Counted from the first letter of the stretch, positions 7,607-16,231 are shown. The stretch is 39,903 bases of DNA from Porphyromonadaceae bacterium UBA7332 (GCA_002471225.1 DKPO01000031.1:10952-50854); one strand, 5' to 3'. Notes: generated from the letters alone by a model not told the origin. Translations and numbers: made by a program.

Positions 7607-8410
7607 ATGAAAAATTCTTCATCTCCTAAAAGCAAAAAACTACTTTTCATCGTAGACATGCAAAATGATTTTTGTTTGCCTGACGGAAAGCTAAGTGTAC
7701 CTGATGCAATGAGTGATGCTGAAAGACTGGCTGAGTTCATTCAGAAAAAATCAAACGATATTGATGCTATTTATCTTACACAAGACAGCCATCAGGTATC
7801 CGATATCGCACATCCATCCTTTTGGACAGATGAAGAAGGAAACCATCCGCCGGTATTTACTTCCATAACAAAGGAGGATATGGACAGCAATAAATGGAAA
7901 ACTAAAAATCCGGATCATCAGGATTGGGCTGAATTTTATATCAGCGAACTCCAGAACCAGGATGAATTTACTCATGTCATCTGGCCTGAACACTGTATCA
8001 GCGGATCCAATGGCGAAGCCATTGTAAAACCCGTTATGGATGCCGTTGAAGCTTGGGCCCGTCAGGGAAATTTCTATGATGTTTTCCGAAAAGGAACCAA
8101 TCCGTATACGGAACATTTCGGAGCCTTCAAAGCAAACGTAATTGTCACCGGAGCTGTCGAAACTTCTTTAAATAAAGAATTGATCGATCGTTTGAAAGAT
8201 TTTGACTCTATCTATATTGCCGGTGAGGCAAAAAGCCATTGTGTTGCAACAACTGTCAAACAGTTGCTTGAATATAAAGAGATCGTACCTAAACTTATTT
8301 TATTGGAAGATTGTATGAGCGATGTTTCGGGATTCGAAAATTTTGCTCAAGCAATTTACGACCAAGCAATAACTATGGGGGCTCAAATGTTGAAGTCCTC
8401 AGATATTTAA
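7607..8410 (+). CDS. pncA: Nicotinamidase-like cysteine hydrolase (isochorismatase family)
   Basis: Nicotinamidase hydrolyses nicotinamide to nicotinate and ammonia, the first step of NAD salvage. The catalytic residues can be placed: D17 (IVDMQNDF), K162 (FRKGTNP) and nucleophile C212 (GEAKSHCVATTV). The metal ligands correspond to D60 and H62 (QDSH) and H129 (WPEHC). The 267-residue length is about 50 more than E. coli PncA (about 213). The extra residues lie mostly around 75-115, between the metal-binding loop and WPEHC. Only three bases separate it from pncB, whose product uses nicotinate. This context makes nicotinamidase far more likely than other isochorismatase-family activities. Confidence 0.88.
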   Translation: MKNSSSPKSKKLLFIVDMQNDFCLPDGKLSVPDAMSDAERLAEFIQKKSNDIDAIYLTQDSHQVSDIAHPSFWTDEEGNHPPVFTSITKEDMDSNKWKTKNPDHQDWAEFYISELQNQDEFTHVIWPEHCISGSNGEAIVKPVMDAVEAWARQGNFYDVFRKGTNPYTEHFGAFKANVIVTGAVETSLNKELIDRLKDFDSIYIAGEAKSHCVATTVKQLLEYKEIVPKLILLEDCMSDVSGFENFAQAIYDQAITMGAQMLKSSDI

Positions 8411-8419
8411 TTAATGCTT

Positions 8420-9580
8420 ATGATTATTCGTGCATTTACAGACAACGATTTATACAAATACACTACAATGAATGCCATTCAGCAGTTATTTCCGACTGCG
8501 CGTGTACAGTATAAATTTACCAATCGCGGAGGAATTAAGTTTCCCGAAGGTTTTGCCGAAGCGATGAAAAAAGAAGTTGCCGCGATGGCAGCTCTTTATC
8601 TTACAAAAGAAGAAGAAGAGTATATCCGCAAGAGATGTTACTTCTTCACGCCTCTTTATATAGATTTGCTCAAAGGATATCGATTCAACCCGGACGAAGT
8701 AACAATTACCCAAAACGGCGGTGATTTAGATATCAGCATTGAAGGCTTGTGGTATAGAACGGTTTTATGGGAAGTTCCTTTAATGGCTATTATCTCTGAA
8801 TTGTATTTTATAATGACAGATCAGAAACCGCAAGAAGGATGGGAAGATGTTGCTGTAGAAAAAGCAGATTCACTCAAAGCTATAGATGCTTATTATTCTG
8901 AATTTGGCACGAGACGTCGTTTTTCTTTTGATGTACACGATAAAGTGATCGGAATATTAAAAGAACATTCCGGTAAATGCTTCCTGGGAACAAGTAATGT
9001 ATATCTCGGAATGAAACACAATACATTACTTATAGGTACACATCCTCATGAATGGTTCATGTATCATGGTGCTCATTACGGCTATCGTATGGCTAACAGA
9101 ATGGGACTCGAAAACTGGACTCGTGTATATAACGGAGCTTTAGGAATTGCTCTGTGCGATACTTTTACAACGGACAATTTCTTCCGTTTCTTCGATCGTA
9201 AATACGCCAAATTGTTTGACGGTTTAAGATGGGACAGCGGAGATCCGATTGAGTTTACGCAAAAAGCCTTGAATCGTTATGCCGAATTAGGTATCGATTC
9301 GAGAACTAAAACAATCGTTTACAGCGACTCGCTTGATGTTGCGAGAGTAAGTCGTATCAAAGAGTTTACCAAAGGGAAAATCAGAGATGTTTACGGTATT
9401 GGTACGAACCTTACAAATGATGTAGGAGTTAAACCGCTGAATATGGTAATCAAGTTAATGCAGGTTTTACCTGAAGGTTATGATACGCCCGTTCCGGTCG
9501 TTAAACTATCTGACAGCAAAGGAAAATACTCAGGTGATCCTGAAGAAATAGATTTATGTATCCGTACAATCAAGGTTTAA
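8420..9580 (+). CDS. pncB: Nicotinate phosphoribosyltransferase
   Basis: PncB joins nicotinate and PRPP (with ATP hydrolysis) to give nicotinate mononucleotide, the committed step of the Preiss-Handler pathway. The product shows FTDNDLYKYTTMNAIQQLFP at the N-terminus, EFGTRRRFSFDVHDKV, GTSNVYLG, HEWFMYHGAHYGYR, and the phosphoribosyl-binding LRWDSGDP and VYSDSLD. An ATG at 8414 is also possible (MLMIIRAF), but 8420 gives the N-terminus usual in relatives as I recall them; either way the gap to pncA is under ten bases. The resulting 386 residues fit the family. It is co-transcribed with pncA and followed by a strong terminator. Confidence 0.96.
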   Translation: MIIRAFTDNDLYKYTTMNAIQQLFPTARVQYKFTNRGGIKFPEGFAEAMKKEVAAMAALYLTKEEEEYIRKRCYFFTPLYIDLLKGYRFNPDEVTITQNGGDLDISIEGLWYRTVLWEVPLMAIISELYFIMTDQKPQEGWEDVAVEKADSLKAIDAYYSEFGTRRRFSFDVHDKVIGILKEHSGKCFLGTSNVYLGMKHNTLLIGTHPHEWFMYHGAHYGYRMANRMGLENWTRVYNGALGIALCDTFTTDNFFRFFDRKYAKLFDGLRWDSGDPIEFTQKALNRYAELGIDSRTKTIVYSDSLDVARVSRIKEFTKGKIRDVYGIGTNLTNDVGVKPLNMVIKLMQVLPEGYDTPVPVVKLSDSKGKYSGDPEEIDLCIRTIKV

Positions 9581-9597
9581 ATTATCTTGATCGGGAT

Positions 9598-9642
9598 AAA
9601 TAAAAAAGGATGATTCTGCATAAGGATCATCCTTTTTTATTT
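9598..9642 (+). terminator. Terminator after pncB
   Basis: A 17-bp perfect stem with GGATGAT/ATCATCC at its core, flanked by A- and T-runs, and an 11-base loop, lies 17 bases after the pncB stop. Confidence 0.9.
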
Positions 9643-9753
9643 ATAAAACCGCAGTTACATTACAAATGCCTTTATTTAATTCATAAACCACTGTAAGTAA
9701 AATATTTGCAAGTATATCTAAAGCAAAATTCAGTTGTATTAATTTGTTAACTG

Positions 9754-9828
9754 TAGGTCGCACTAAAATGCGATGTACACCGCAATTTTGTGCGACCTAC
9801 TTCGCATTTTTGTGCGGTGTACATCGCA
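9754..9828. repeat. TGCG/CGCA palindromic array, copy 1
   Basis: A half-unit GTAGGTCGCA is followed by three near-palindromic units of the form TGCGR-N6-YCGCA: one at about 9769-9784, one with CCTACT in the centre at 9791-9806, and one with TGTACA in the centre at 9813-9828. They are separated by 5-6 base T- or A-rich linkers (ATTTTG, TTTTTG), giving a period of about 22 bp. The half-unit and the third segment also pair over about 15 bp, so nested hairpins are possible. A close copy is at 35585-35660, with similar AT-rich flanks (TTCAGTTGT.TTAATTTGTTAA). The rest of the 9581-10015 gap holds the pncB terminator and the next promoter. Confidence 0.85.
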
Positions 9829-9991
9829 CAAATTATTTTCGGTAAATTCAGAATTAAATATCGTCAATCTGTAACTATCCTGACTACAGAAAAAATTAGT
9901 AACACTGACAGCAATTCATCAGAAGTAAAGAATAATAAACATCCCTACTGTAGAAACAAGCTCGTAAATATCAGCAACAAAAAGCAATTAT

Positions 9992-9999
9992 TATCTTTG
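9992..9999 (+). promoter_or_regulatory. -7 promoter box for the SpmAB-like gene and ybeY
   Basis: TATCTTTG matches TAnnTTTG and ends 16 bases before the ATG at 10016, implying a very short leader. Confidence 0.55.
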
Positions 10000-10015
10000 T
10001 TAAAAATTAAGTTTT

Positions 10016-11248
10016 ATGGCATTGAATTATATCTGGATAGCATTTTTTCTGATTGCCTTTATTGTAGCAGCGATAAAGTTGATATTCTTTGGGGATGTAA
10101 CGGTTTACTCATCGATCATCGAATCATCATTTAGTTCCGCAAAACTGGCTTTTGAAATCTCACTCGGATTGACGGGCGTTTTATCCTTATGGCTCGGATT
10201 AATGAAAATCGGCGAAAATGCCGGAGTAATCAACTTTTTTTCGAAGCTTCTCAGTCCGGTATTTTGCAAGTTGTTTCCCGATCTTCCGAAGGATCATCCC
10301 GTAGGAGGTTCCATATTTATGAATTTATCTGCCAATATGCTGGGATTGGACAATGCAGCAACACCATTAGGACTGAAAGCCATGCAGGAAATGCAATCTC
10401 TTAACAAAGAAAAAGATACGGCAAGCAACTCTATGATCATGTTTCTTGTTTTAAATACATCAGGATTGACTTTGGTTCCGATCAGTGTAATGGTTTATCG
10501 TGCACAACTCGGCGCGACACATCCTTCAGATGTATTCCTGCCGATACTGATTGCTACGCTTTGTTCTACCATGGCGGGAATTGCCTGGGTATGTTTTAAA
10601 CAAAGAATCAATATACTTCAAAAGGAACTTCTCCTTTTCTTTGCTTCATTTATAGCATTTATAAGTGGTATCATCTATCTCTTCTCCCAAATGAGTGAAG
10701 AAGCAGTTTCGGTATATTCGACTTTAATAGCTAATCTGATTCTCTTTTCAATCATTACCGGATTCATACTTGCCGGCTTGATTAAGAAAATTCACGTCTA
10801 TGAATCTTTCATAGAAGGAGCAAAAGAAGGATTTAAAACAGCTATTACCATCGTTCCTTATCTGATAGCGATCCTTGTGGGTATTGCCGTTTTCAGAGCT
10901 TCGGGAGCAATGGATATTTTAATCGGAGGTGTAAAAACCGTTTTCGATTCTTTCGGTTGGGACAGTGAATTTGTCAATGCACTTCCAACTGCATTAATGA
11001 AACCTCTAAGCGGAAGCGGTGCACGCGGTTTAATGGTGGATGCTATAAATACTTACGGAGCCGACTCATTTATCGGCCGTATGTGTTCGGTTATTCAAGG
11101 ATCTACCGATACTACCTTTTATATACTGGCTGTTTATTTCGGTAGTGTCGGCATCAAAAAGACCCGATATGCTCTTAGTGCGGGATTACTCGCAGACGCA
11201 GTCGGAATTATTGCGGCAATAGCAATCACTTATTTTTTCTTCAGATAA
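10016..11248 (+). CDS. SpmA/SpmB-like fusion membrane protein with two Gate (nucleoside-recognition) domains
   Basis: The 410-residue product looks like SpmA and SpmB of spore formers joined in one chain. The SpmA-like half carries NMLGLDNAATPLGLKAMQEM (about residues 108-127) and VLNTSGLTLVP. The SpmB-like half carries KPLSGSGARGLMVDAINTYG and SVIQGSTDTTFYILAVYFG. About ten hydrophobic segments span the inner membrane. In Bacillus the two proteins affect spore core dehydration; in non-sporulating Bacteroidota the role is unknown, and a solute transporter or channel is only a guess from the Gate domain. It sits 20 bases upstream of ybeY and probably shares its transcript. Confidence 0.88.
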   Translation: MALNYIWIAFFLIAFIVAAIKLIFFGDVTVYSSIIESSFSSAKLAFEISLGLTGVLSLWLGLMKIGENAGVINFFSKLLSPVFCKLFPDLPKDHPVGGSIFMNLSANMLGLDNAATPLGLKAMQEMQSLNKEKDTASNSMIMFLVLNTSGLTLVPISVMVYRAQLGATHPSDVFLPILIATLCSTMAGIAWVCFKQRINILQKELLLFFASFIAFISGIIYLFSQMSEEAVSVYSTLIANLILFSIITGFILAGLIKKIHVYESFIEGAKEGFKTAITIVPYLIAILVGIAVFRASGAMDILIGGVKTVFDSFGWDSEFVNALPTALMKPLSGSGARGLMVDAINTYGADSFIGRMCSVIQGSTDTTFYILAVYFGSVGIKKTRYALSAGLLADAVGIIAAIAITYFFFR

Positions 11249-11268
11249 AATTCCTAAATCAGACATAT

Positions 11269-11685
11269 ATGATACTTTATTACAATGAAGGTTGCGAAAT
11301 GCCTTCTATCAAAAAACAAGAAACCAACAACTGGATAAAAGAAGTTGCAGCATTGCACAACTGCAAAGTGGGCAATATTTCATACATTTTTTGCAATGAC
11401 GAAAAGATTCTTGAGATCAACAAACAATATCTGGATCATGACTACTATACAGATATTATCACCTTTGATTATACCGAAAACAGTAAAATCGGGGGAGACA
11501 TCTTTATCAGTGTCGATACGGTAAGAAGTAACTCCGAAGAGTTCAATACAAACTATGATGAAGAGCTACATCGAATCATCATTCACGGAATCCTTCACCT
11601 GTGCGGTATAAATGATAAAGAACCGGGGGAGAGAGAAAATATGACACGTTGTGAGAATGAAGCACTTGCCTTACTGAAAAAGTAA
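11269..11685 (+). CDS. ybeY: Endoribonuclease / 16S rRNA maturation factor YbeY
   Basis: YbeY is a single-strand endoribonuclease involved in 16S rRNA 3'-end maturation and 70S ribosome quality control. The 138-residue product has the family's YTDIITFDY segment and GDIFIS, followed by the metal site HGILHLCGIND. The usual motif is H-x3-H-x5-H; here the first two His are present (H106, H110) but the third position is D116. From memory the same change occurs in Bacteroides YbeY, so it is probably normal for the lineage. It follows the SpmAB-like gene by 20 bases and ends at a hairpin terminator. Confidence 0.95.
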   Translation: MILYYNEGCEMPSIKKQETNNWIKEVAALHNCKVGNISYIFCNDEKILEINKQYLDHDYYTDIITFDYTENSKIGGDIFISVDTVRSNSEEFNTNYDEELHRIIIHGILHLCGINDKEPGERENMTRCENEALALLKK

Positions 11686-11706
11686 ACTGAATAACTGAAA
11701 TATAAT

Positions 11707-11747
11707 AAAGGGGTGAATCACAGGATCTGTGATTGATCCCTTTTTTT
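11707..11747 (+). terminator. Terminator after ybeY
   Basis: A 17-position stem (AAAGGGGTGAATCACAG with its partner, one G-G mismatch and one G-T pair), a GAT loop and a run of ten Ts lie 22 bases after the ybeY stop. Confidence 0.9.
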
Positions 11748-11844
11748 CATGCCATACTTTTATAGAAAAACATTATAACAAAAGATAACTATCTGAGATA
11801 TAGGTTTTATAATTTGCAAGATTAAGCGAATCAACAAAAAAACT

Positions 11845-11852
11845 TATCTTTG
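11845..11852 (+). promoter_or_regulatory. -7 promoter box of the mnmG operon
   Basis: TATCTTTG fits TAnnTTTG and gives a leader of about 85 bases before mnmG. It is the only clear box ahead of the six genes from mnmG to deoC, so it probably drives all of them. Confidence 0.6.
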
Positions 11853-11942
11853 CAAGTTGGGATGAAATTTACGAAAAAGCCATGTGTGATACGTAACTCA
11901 CCCAATATCTTAGAGTTGAAATAATTATTTGAAAGATATACG

Positions 11943-13817
11943 ATGGATTTTAATTACGATGTAATCGTTGTTGGAGCAGGACATGCAGGATGTGAAGCAG
12001 CTTGTGCAGCAGCCAATTTAGGTTCAAAGACATTGTTGATAACAATGGACATGAATAAAATTGCTCAGATGAGTTGTAACCCTGCTGTCGGTGGTATAGC
12101 AAAAGGACAAATTGTTCGCGAAATTGATGCATTGGGAGGTTATATGGGTATCGTTACCGATAAAACAGCCATACAGTTTCGTATGCTGAACCAATCAAAA
12201 GGACCGGCAATGTGGAGTCCCAGAGCTCAGAGCGATAGACAGAAATTCAGTAATCTATGGAGAGATATTATCGAAAATCAGGAAAATCTTGAAATTTGGC
12301 AAGACTCTGTTGACCGTCTGATTATTGAAGATGGGAAAGTTGTAGGTGTGCATACGAATATGCATGTCGAGATGCGAGCTAAATGTGTTGTATTGACAAA
12401 CGGAACTTTCCTGAACGGACTGATGCATATTGGCAAAGTTCAATTTGCCGGCGGTCGTATTTCCGAACCTGCTTCTTACGGGCTGTCTGATCAGCTTAAA
12501 GAATTCGGTTTAAGAGTAGGACGCATGAAAACCGGTACACCTGTACGTATAGATGCGCGAAGTATTGATTTTTCGTTGGCTGAACCTCATGGTGGAGAAG
12601 AAGGTTTTCACAAGTTTTCTTATTTAGATTTTGAACCACGGCCATTGAAGCAATTGCCGTGCTATATGGTATATACCAACGAAAAAGTACACGAAATTCT
12701 TCGTGACGGTCTCGCTGACTCACCTTTATATAACGGACAAATCCAGAGTATTGGTCCGAGATACTGTCCAAGTATCGAAACAAAAATTGTAACATTCGCT
12801 GAAAAAACACGCCATCAGTTATTCCTGGAGCCGGAAGGTGAAACAACGCAGGAGTATTACCTGAATGGTTTCTCTTCTTCACTTCCGTTAGATGTACAGT
12901 TACGTGCATTGAAAGAAATTCCGGCATTTCGTAATATCCGCATTTACCGTCCGGGATATGCAATCGAGTATGACTTTTTTGATCCGACAGAATTAAACCA
13001 TTCTCTTGAAACCAAGAAAATCGGTAATCTGTTTTTTGCCGGTCAGATAAACGGAACAACGGGATATGAGGAAGCAGCAGGTCAGGGATTAATGGCAGGT
13101 ATCAATGCTCACCTGAAATCACAAGGTAAAGATCCATTCATTTTAGGTCGTGATGAAGCTTATATCGGTGTACTTATTGATGACTTGGTAACTAAAGGTG
13201 TGGACGAGCCATATCGTATGTTTACCTCGCGAGCAGAATACCGTATTCTTCTGCGCCAGGATGATGCCGATATGCGTTTAACAGAAAAGGGATATCAACT
13301 GGGTCTGGCAACAAAAGAGCGTTACGATCTGCTTTTAGAGAAAAAGGAACATATCGAACACCTTGTTGAATTCGCTAAAGAGTATTCTATAAAAGCACAA
13401 TATATCAATGAAGGATTAGAGCAATTAGGAACATCTCCTTTAAAGCAGGGAGTAAAACTATTTGATCTGATTTTAAGACCTCAGTTGAATATTGCAAATC
13501 TGGCTCCTCTAATTCCGGCACTTCAACGAGAGCTGGACAAAATACCAAATCGCAAAGAGGAGATCATTGAAGCAGCCGAAATCTTAATTAAATATAGTGG
13601 CTATATTGATAGAGAGAAGATGATTGCGGACAAGATTAACCGACTTGAAAATATTCGGATTAAAGGCAAGTTTGACTATAGCTCAATCAAAGCCTTATCT
13701 ACAGAAGCCCGTCAAAAGCTAAGCGCTATTGATCCGGAGACAATTGCTCAGGCCAGTAGAATTCCGGGGATTTCACCAAGTGACATAAATATCTTGTTAA
13801 TCCTGTTAGGAAGATAA
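11943..13817 (+). CDS. mnmG: tRNA uridine-34 5-carboxymethylaminomethyl modification enzyme MnmG (GidA)
   Basis: MnmG is an FAD-dependent enzyme that, with the GTPase MnmE, adds the (carboxymethyl)aminomethyl group to wobble U34 of several tRNAs. The 624-residue product begins with the FAD-binding VIVVGAGHAGCEAACAAA (about 9-26), then has MSCNPAVGGIAKGQIVREID, MKTGTPVRID and YCPSIETKIV. It also carries FAGQINGTTGYEEAAGQGL, and the C-terminal helical MnmE/tRNA-binding domain ends RIPGISPSDINILLILLGR. It is the first gene of a six-gene run. mnmG lies beside the replication origin in many bacteria, and a parS-like site follows it here. Confidence 0.98.
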   Translation: MDFNYDVIVVGAGHAGCEAACAAANLGSKTLLITMDMNKIAQMSCNPAVGGIAKGQIVREIDALGGYMGIVTDKTAIQFRMLNQSKGPAMWSPRAQSDRQKFSNLWRDIIENQENLEIWQDSVDRLIIEDGKVVGVHTNMHVEMRAKCVVLTNGTFLNGLMHIGKVQFAGGRISEPASYGLSDQLKEFGLRVGRMKTGTPVRIDARSIDFSLAEPHGGEEGFHKFSYLDFEPRPLKQLPCYMVYTNEKVHEILRDGLADSPLYNGQIQSIGPRYCPSIETKIVTFAEKTRHQLFLEPEGETTQEYYLNGFSSSLPLDVQLRALKEIPAFRNIRIYRPGYAIEYDFFDPTELNHSLETKKIGNLFFAGQINGTTGYEEAAGQGLMAGINAHLKSQGKDPFILGRDEAYIGVLIDDLVTKGVDEPYRMFTSRAEYRILLRQDDADMRLTEKGYQLGLATKERYDLLLEKKEHIEHLVEFAKEYSIKAQYINEGLEQLGTSPLKQGVKLFDLILRPQLNIANLAPLIPALQRELDKIPNRKEEIIEAAEILIKYSGYIDREKMIADKINRLENIRIKGKFDYSSIKALSTEARQKLSAIDPETIAQASRIPGISPSDINILLILLGR

Positions 13818-13850
13818 TAAAACAATAGAAACCAATATTTTACCACGTAT

Positions 13851-13866
13851 CGTTTCACGTGAAACT
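13851..13866. promoter_or_regulatory. parS: parS-like ParB-binding site
   Basis: CGTTTCACGTGAAACT contains the perfect 14-bp palindrome GTTTCACGTGAAAC, which is the core of parS (TGTTNCACGTGAAACA); only the two outer bases differ. It lies in the 62-base gap between mnmG and apt. A core this long is very unlikely by chance in 40 kb, and it is paired with the site at 3564-3579. Confidence 0.8.
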
Positions 13867-13879
13867 AAAAGTATAAATC

Positions 13880-14404
13880 ATGGATATACAGAAAATCAAA
13901 GCAGCTATTCGTAATGTACCAGATTTCCCGATACCGGGAATACAGTTTAAAGATCTGACAACAGTTTTCAAAGATGCTGAATTATTGAAAGAACTTGGAG
14001 ACGGTCTTTATGATCAATTTAAAGGTATGGGCATTACAAAAGTTGTCGGTATCGAATCAAGAGGTTTTATCATGGGACCTATCTTAGCGACGAAATTAGA
14101 TGCCGGATTTGTAACACTAAGAAAACCGGGTAAACTTCCGGCTGAGACATATTGCGAAACTTATGATAAGGAATATGGAACTGATACAATCGAAATTCAT
14201 CGCGATGCGATTGAAGAAGATGATATCGTATTAATTCATGATGACTTACTTGCTACAGGGGGAACAATGCTAGCTGCTCAAAAATTGGTTGAACGTTTCA
14301 ATCCAAAGAAAGTTATCATTAGCTGTATCGTAGAATTAGAGTTTCTGGAAGGAAGAAAATTGTTTGATGGAACTACACCGGTAGAAACATTGATTAAATT
14401 TTAA
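13880..14404 (+). CDS. apt: Adenine phosphoribosyltransferase
   Basis: Apt converts adenine and PRPP to AMP and pyrophosphate in purine salvage. The 174-residue length is typical. Visible features are the N-terminal IRNVPDFPIPGIQFKDLTTV, VVGIESRGFIMGPILA, RKPGKLPAETYCETYDKEYG (the flexible catalytic loop), and the PRPP-binding VLIHDDLLATGGTM (117-130). It is the second gene of the mnmG run and is separated from uvrC by three bases. Confidence 0.98.
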   Translation: MDIQKIKAAIRNVPDFPIPGIQFKDLTTVFKDAELLKELGDGLYDQFKGMGITKVVGIESRGFIMGPILATKLDAGFVTLRKPGKLPAETYCETYDKEYGTDTIEIHRDAIEEDDIVLIHDDLLATGGTMLAAQKLVERFNPKKVIISCIVELEFLEGRKLFDGTTPVETLIKF

Positions 14405-14407
14405 TTC

Positions 14408-16231
14408 GTGAAAACGGATAGAAAATCTATAGAACAAAACATAAAGAATATACTCTCGGTTTTACCTCATAAACCGGGAGTATATCAATATTTCGATGAG
14501 CAGGGTACAATCATCTATGTTGGAAAAGCAAAAGACTTAAGCAAACGCGTAAAGTCTTATTTCAACAAAGTACACGATTCACCGAAAACAAATATTCTTG
14601 TCCGCAAGATAGCCGATATAAAATATATCGTCGTGAATACAGAGGAGGATGCCTTACATCTGGAGAATAGTCTGATCAAAGAACATAAGCCCAGATATAA
14701 CGTATTACTCAAAGATGACAAAACATATCCATGGATATGCATTAAAAAGGAAGCATTTCCACGCGTGTTCCAAACACGTAAAGTCATAAAAGACGGATCA
14801 TCTTATTTCGGTCCTTACTCGAATGTTTACATCGCAAAAGTTATACTTGAACTTATCCGTCAATTATATCCGATACGAACGTGTAAACTGGCTCTTGATC
14901 CTGAGAGTTTACGTAGAAAGAACTATAAGGTATGTCTGGAATATCACATCAAAAATTGTATGGGATGTTGCGAAGAACTTATAACCGAATACGAATACAA
15001 TGAGTATATCCGGAATATTCGCGAAATCTTAAAAGGAAATACGGAAGAGATATCAACTCACTTAAAAGAAAAAATGATAGAGCTCGCTTCCGAATTACGG
15101 TTTGAAGAAGCACAACAATTGAAGATTAAATACGATTTAATCGAAAACTATAAATCTAAATCTATCATTGTTCATCCTTCTATCACTAATCTGGATGTAT
15201 TCTCTTACGATGAAGATGACACCACCGCTTACATAAACTATCTGCATATAGTAAACGGTAGTATCGTACAGGCGTACACAATTGAATACAAAAAACGGGT
15301 AGAAGAACAGAAGGAAGATATCCTTAGCTTAGGTATAATGGAAATCCGGTCCCGATTTAAGAAGCTATCCAGAGAGATAGTCATTCCATTTCCATTAAAT
15401 ATAGAATTAACGAATATCGTTCAAACCGTTCCTAAATTAGGAGATAAAAAGAAACTTCTCGAATTATCCGAACAGAACGTCAAGCAATATAAAGTAGATA
15501 AATACAAACAGGCAGAAAAGCTTAATCCTGAGCAAAGGGCTATACGTATACTTACGAGGCTACAGAAGGATCTGGGATTGGATGAACTGCCTATGCATAT
15601 TGAGTGTTTTGATAACTCAAATATCCAGGGAACAAATCCCGTAGCAGCCTGTGTGGTATTCAAGAAAGCAAAGCCTTCTAAAAAGGATTACCGGCATTTC
15701 AATATCAAAACAGTTGAAGGTCCGAATGACTTTGCTTCTATGCAGGAGATCGTTTACAGACGATACAAGCGCTTAAAAGAAGAGGGAGCTCCATTACCTG
15801 ATCTGATTATTATAGATGGTGGTAAAGGACAATTGAATGCCGCTGTAGAAATACTGGATAAACTCGGGTTAAGAGGAAAAATTCAGATTGTAGGTCTGGC
15901 AAAAAGGCTTGAAGAAATCTTCTTTCCCGGAGATAGTATCCCTCTGTATCTGGATAAGAATTCAGAGAGTTTGAAATTGATTCAACATCTACGGGATGAA
16001 GCCCATCGTTTCGGGATTACATTCCACCGTGATAAACGGAGTAAATCTCAAACGACGTCGGTATTAGATGAAATAAAAGGTATCGGTCCGCAGACCAAAC
16101 AAAAAGTACTTGCTCACTTTAAGAGTATAAAAAGATTGGAACAAGCCGAATGGAAAGAGGTAGAAGATCTTATTGGTACATCCAAAGCTTCCATATTAAA
16201 AAAAGGACTTATGGAGAGTCGTGAGAAGTAA
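14408..16231 (+). CDS. uvrC: Excinuclease ABC subunit C
   Basis: UvrC makes both incisions around a DNA lesion in nucleotide-excision repair after UvrA/UvrB recognition. The 607-residue product starts at a GTG three bases after apt. It has the GIY-YIG nuclease (about 20-100, GVYQYF and IIYVGKAKDLSKRV), a UVR domain that contacts UvrB (about 215-250, EKMIELASELRFEEAQQLK), and the RNase H-like second nuclease, with FDNSNIQGTNPVAACVVF and LIIIDGGKGQLNAA. Tandem helix-hairpin-helix motifs are at the end (LDEIKGIGPQTKQKVLAHF). No truncation is seen, and the start codon is fixed by the close fit to apt. Confidence 0.98.
   Translation: MKTDRKSIEQNIKNILSVLPHKPGVYQYFDEQGTIIYVGKAKDLSKRVKSYFNKVHDSPKTNILVRKIADIKYIVVNTEEDALHLENSLIKEHKPRYNVLLKDDKTYPWICIKKEAFPRVFQTRKVIKDGSSYFGPYSNVYIAKVILELIRQLYPIRTCKLALDPESLRRKNYKVCLEYHIKNCMGCCEELITEYEYNEYIRNIREILKGNTEEISTHLKEKMIELASELRFEEAQQLKIKYDLIENYKSKSIIVHPSITNLDVFSYDEDDTTAYINYLHIVNGSIVQAYTIEYKKRVEEQKEDILSLGIMEIRSRFKKLSREIVIPFPLNIELTNIVQTVPKLGDKKKLLELSEQNVKQYKVDKYKQAEKLNPEQRAIRILTRLQKDLGLDELPMHIECFDNSNIQGTNPVAACVVFKKAKPSKKDYRHFNIKTVEGPNDFASMQEIVYRRYKRLKEEGAPLPDLIIIDGGKGQLNAAVEILDKLGLRGKIQIVGLAKRLEEIFFPGDSIPLYLDKNSESLKLIQHLRDEAHRFGITFHRDKRSKSQTTSVLDEIKGIGPQTKQKVLAHFKSIKRLEQAEWKEVEDLIGTSKASILKKGLMESREK

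Noticed and set aside
9581..10015. The TGCG/CGCA arrays as CRISPR arrays
   Set aside because: The 5-6 base linkers are far too short and too similar to be spacers, the units are near-palindromic and differ from each other, and no cas genes are present.
9790..10134. A GTG-started frame of 114 codons before the SpmAB-like gene
   Set aside because: It begins inside the TGCG/CGCA array and overlaps the well-supported gene at 10016 in another frame. It has no recognisable domain.
12034..12042. A further TTATCAACA (minus strand) within mnmG
   Set aside because: A single copy inside a conserved coding region is close to the number expected by chance in 40 kb, so it was not used as origin evidence.
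12496..13059. A 187-codon frame on the minus strand inside mnmG
   Set aside because: It is antisense to the conserved MnmG sequence, shows no motif and has no independent start signal.
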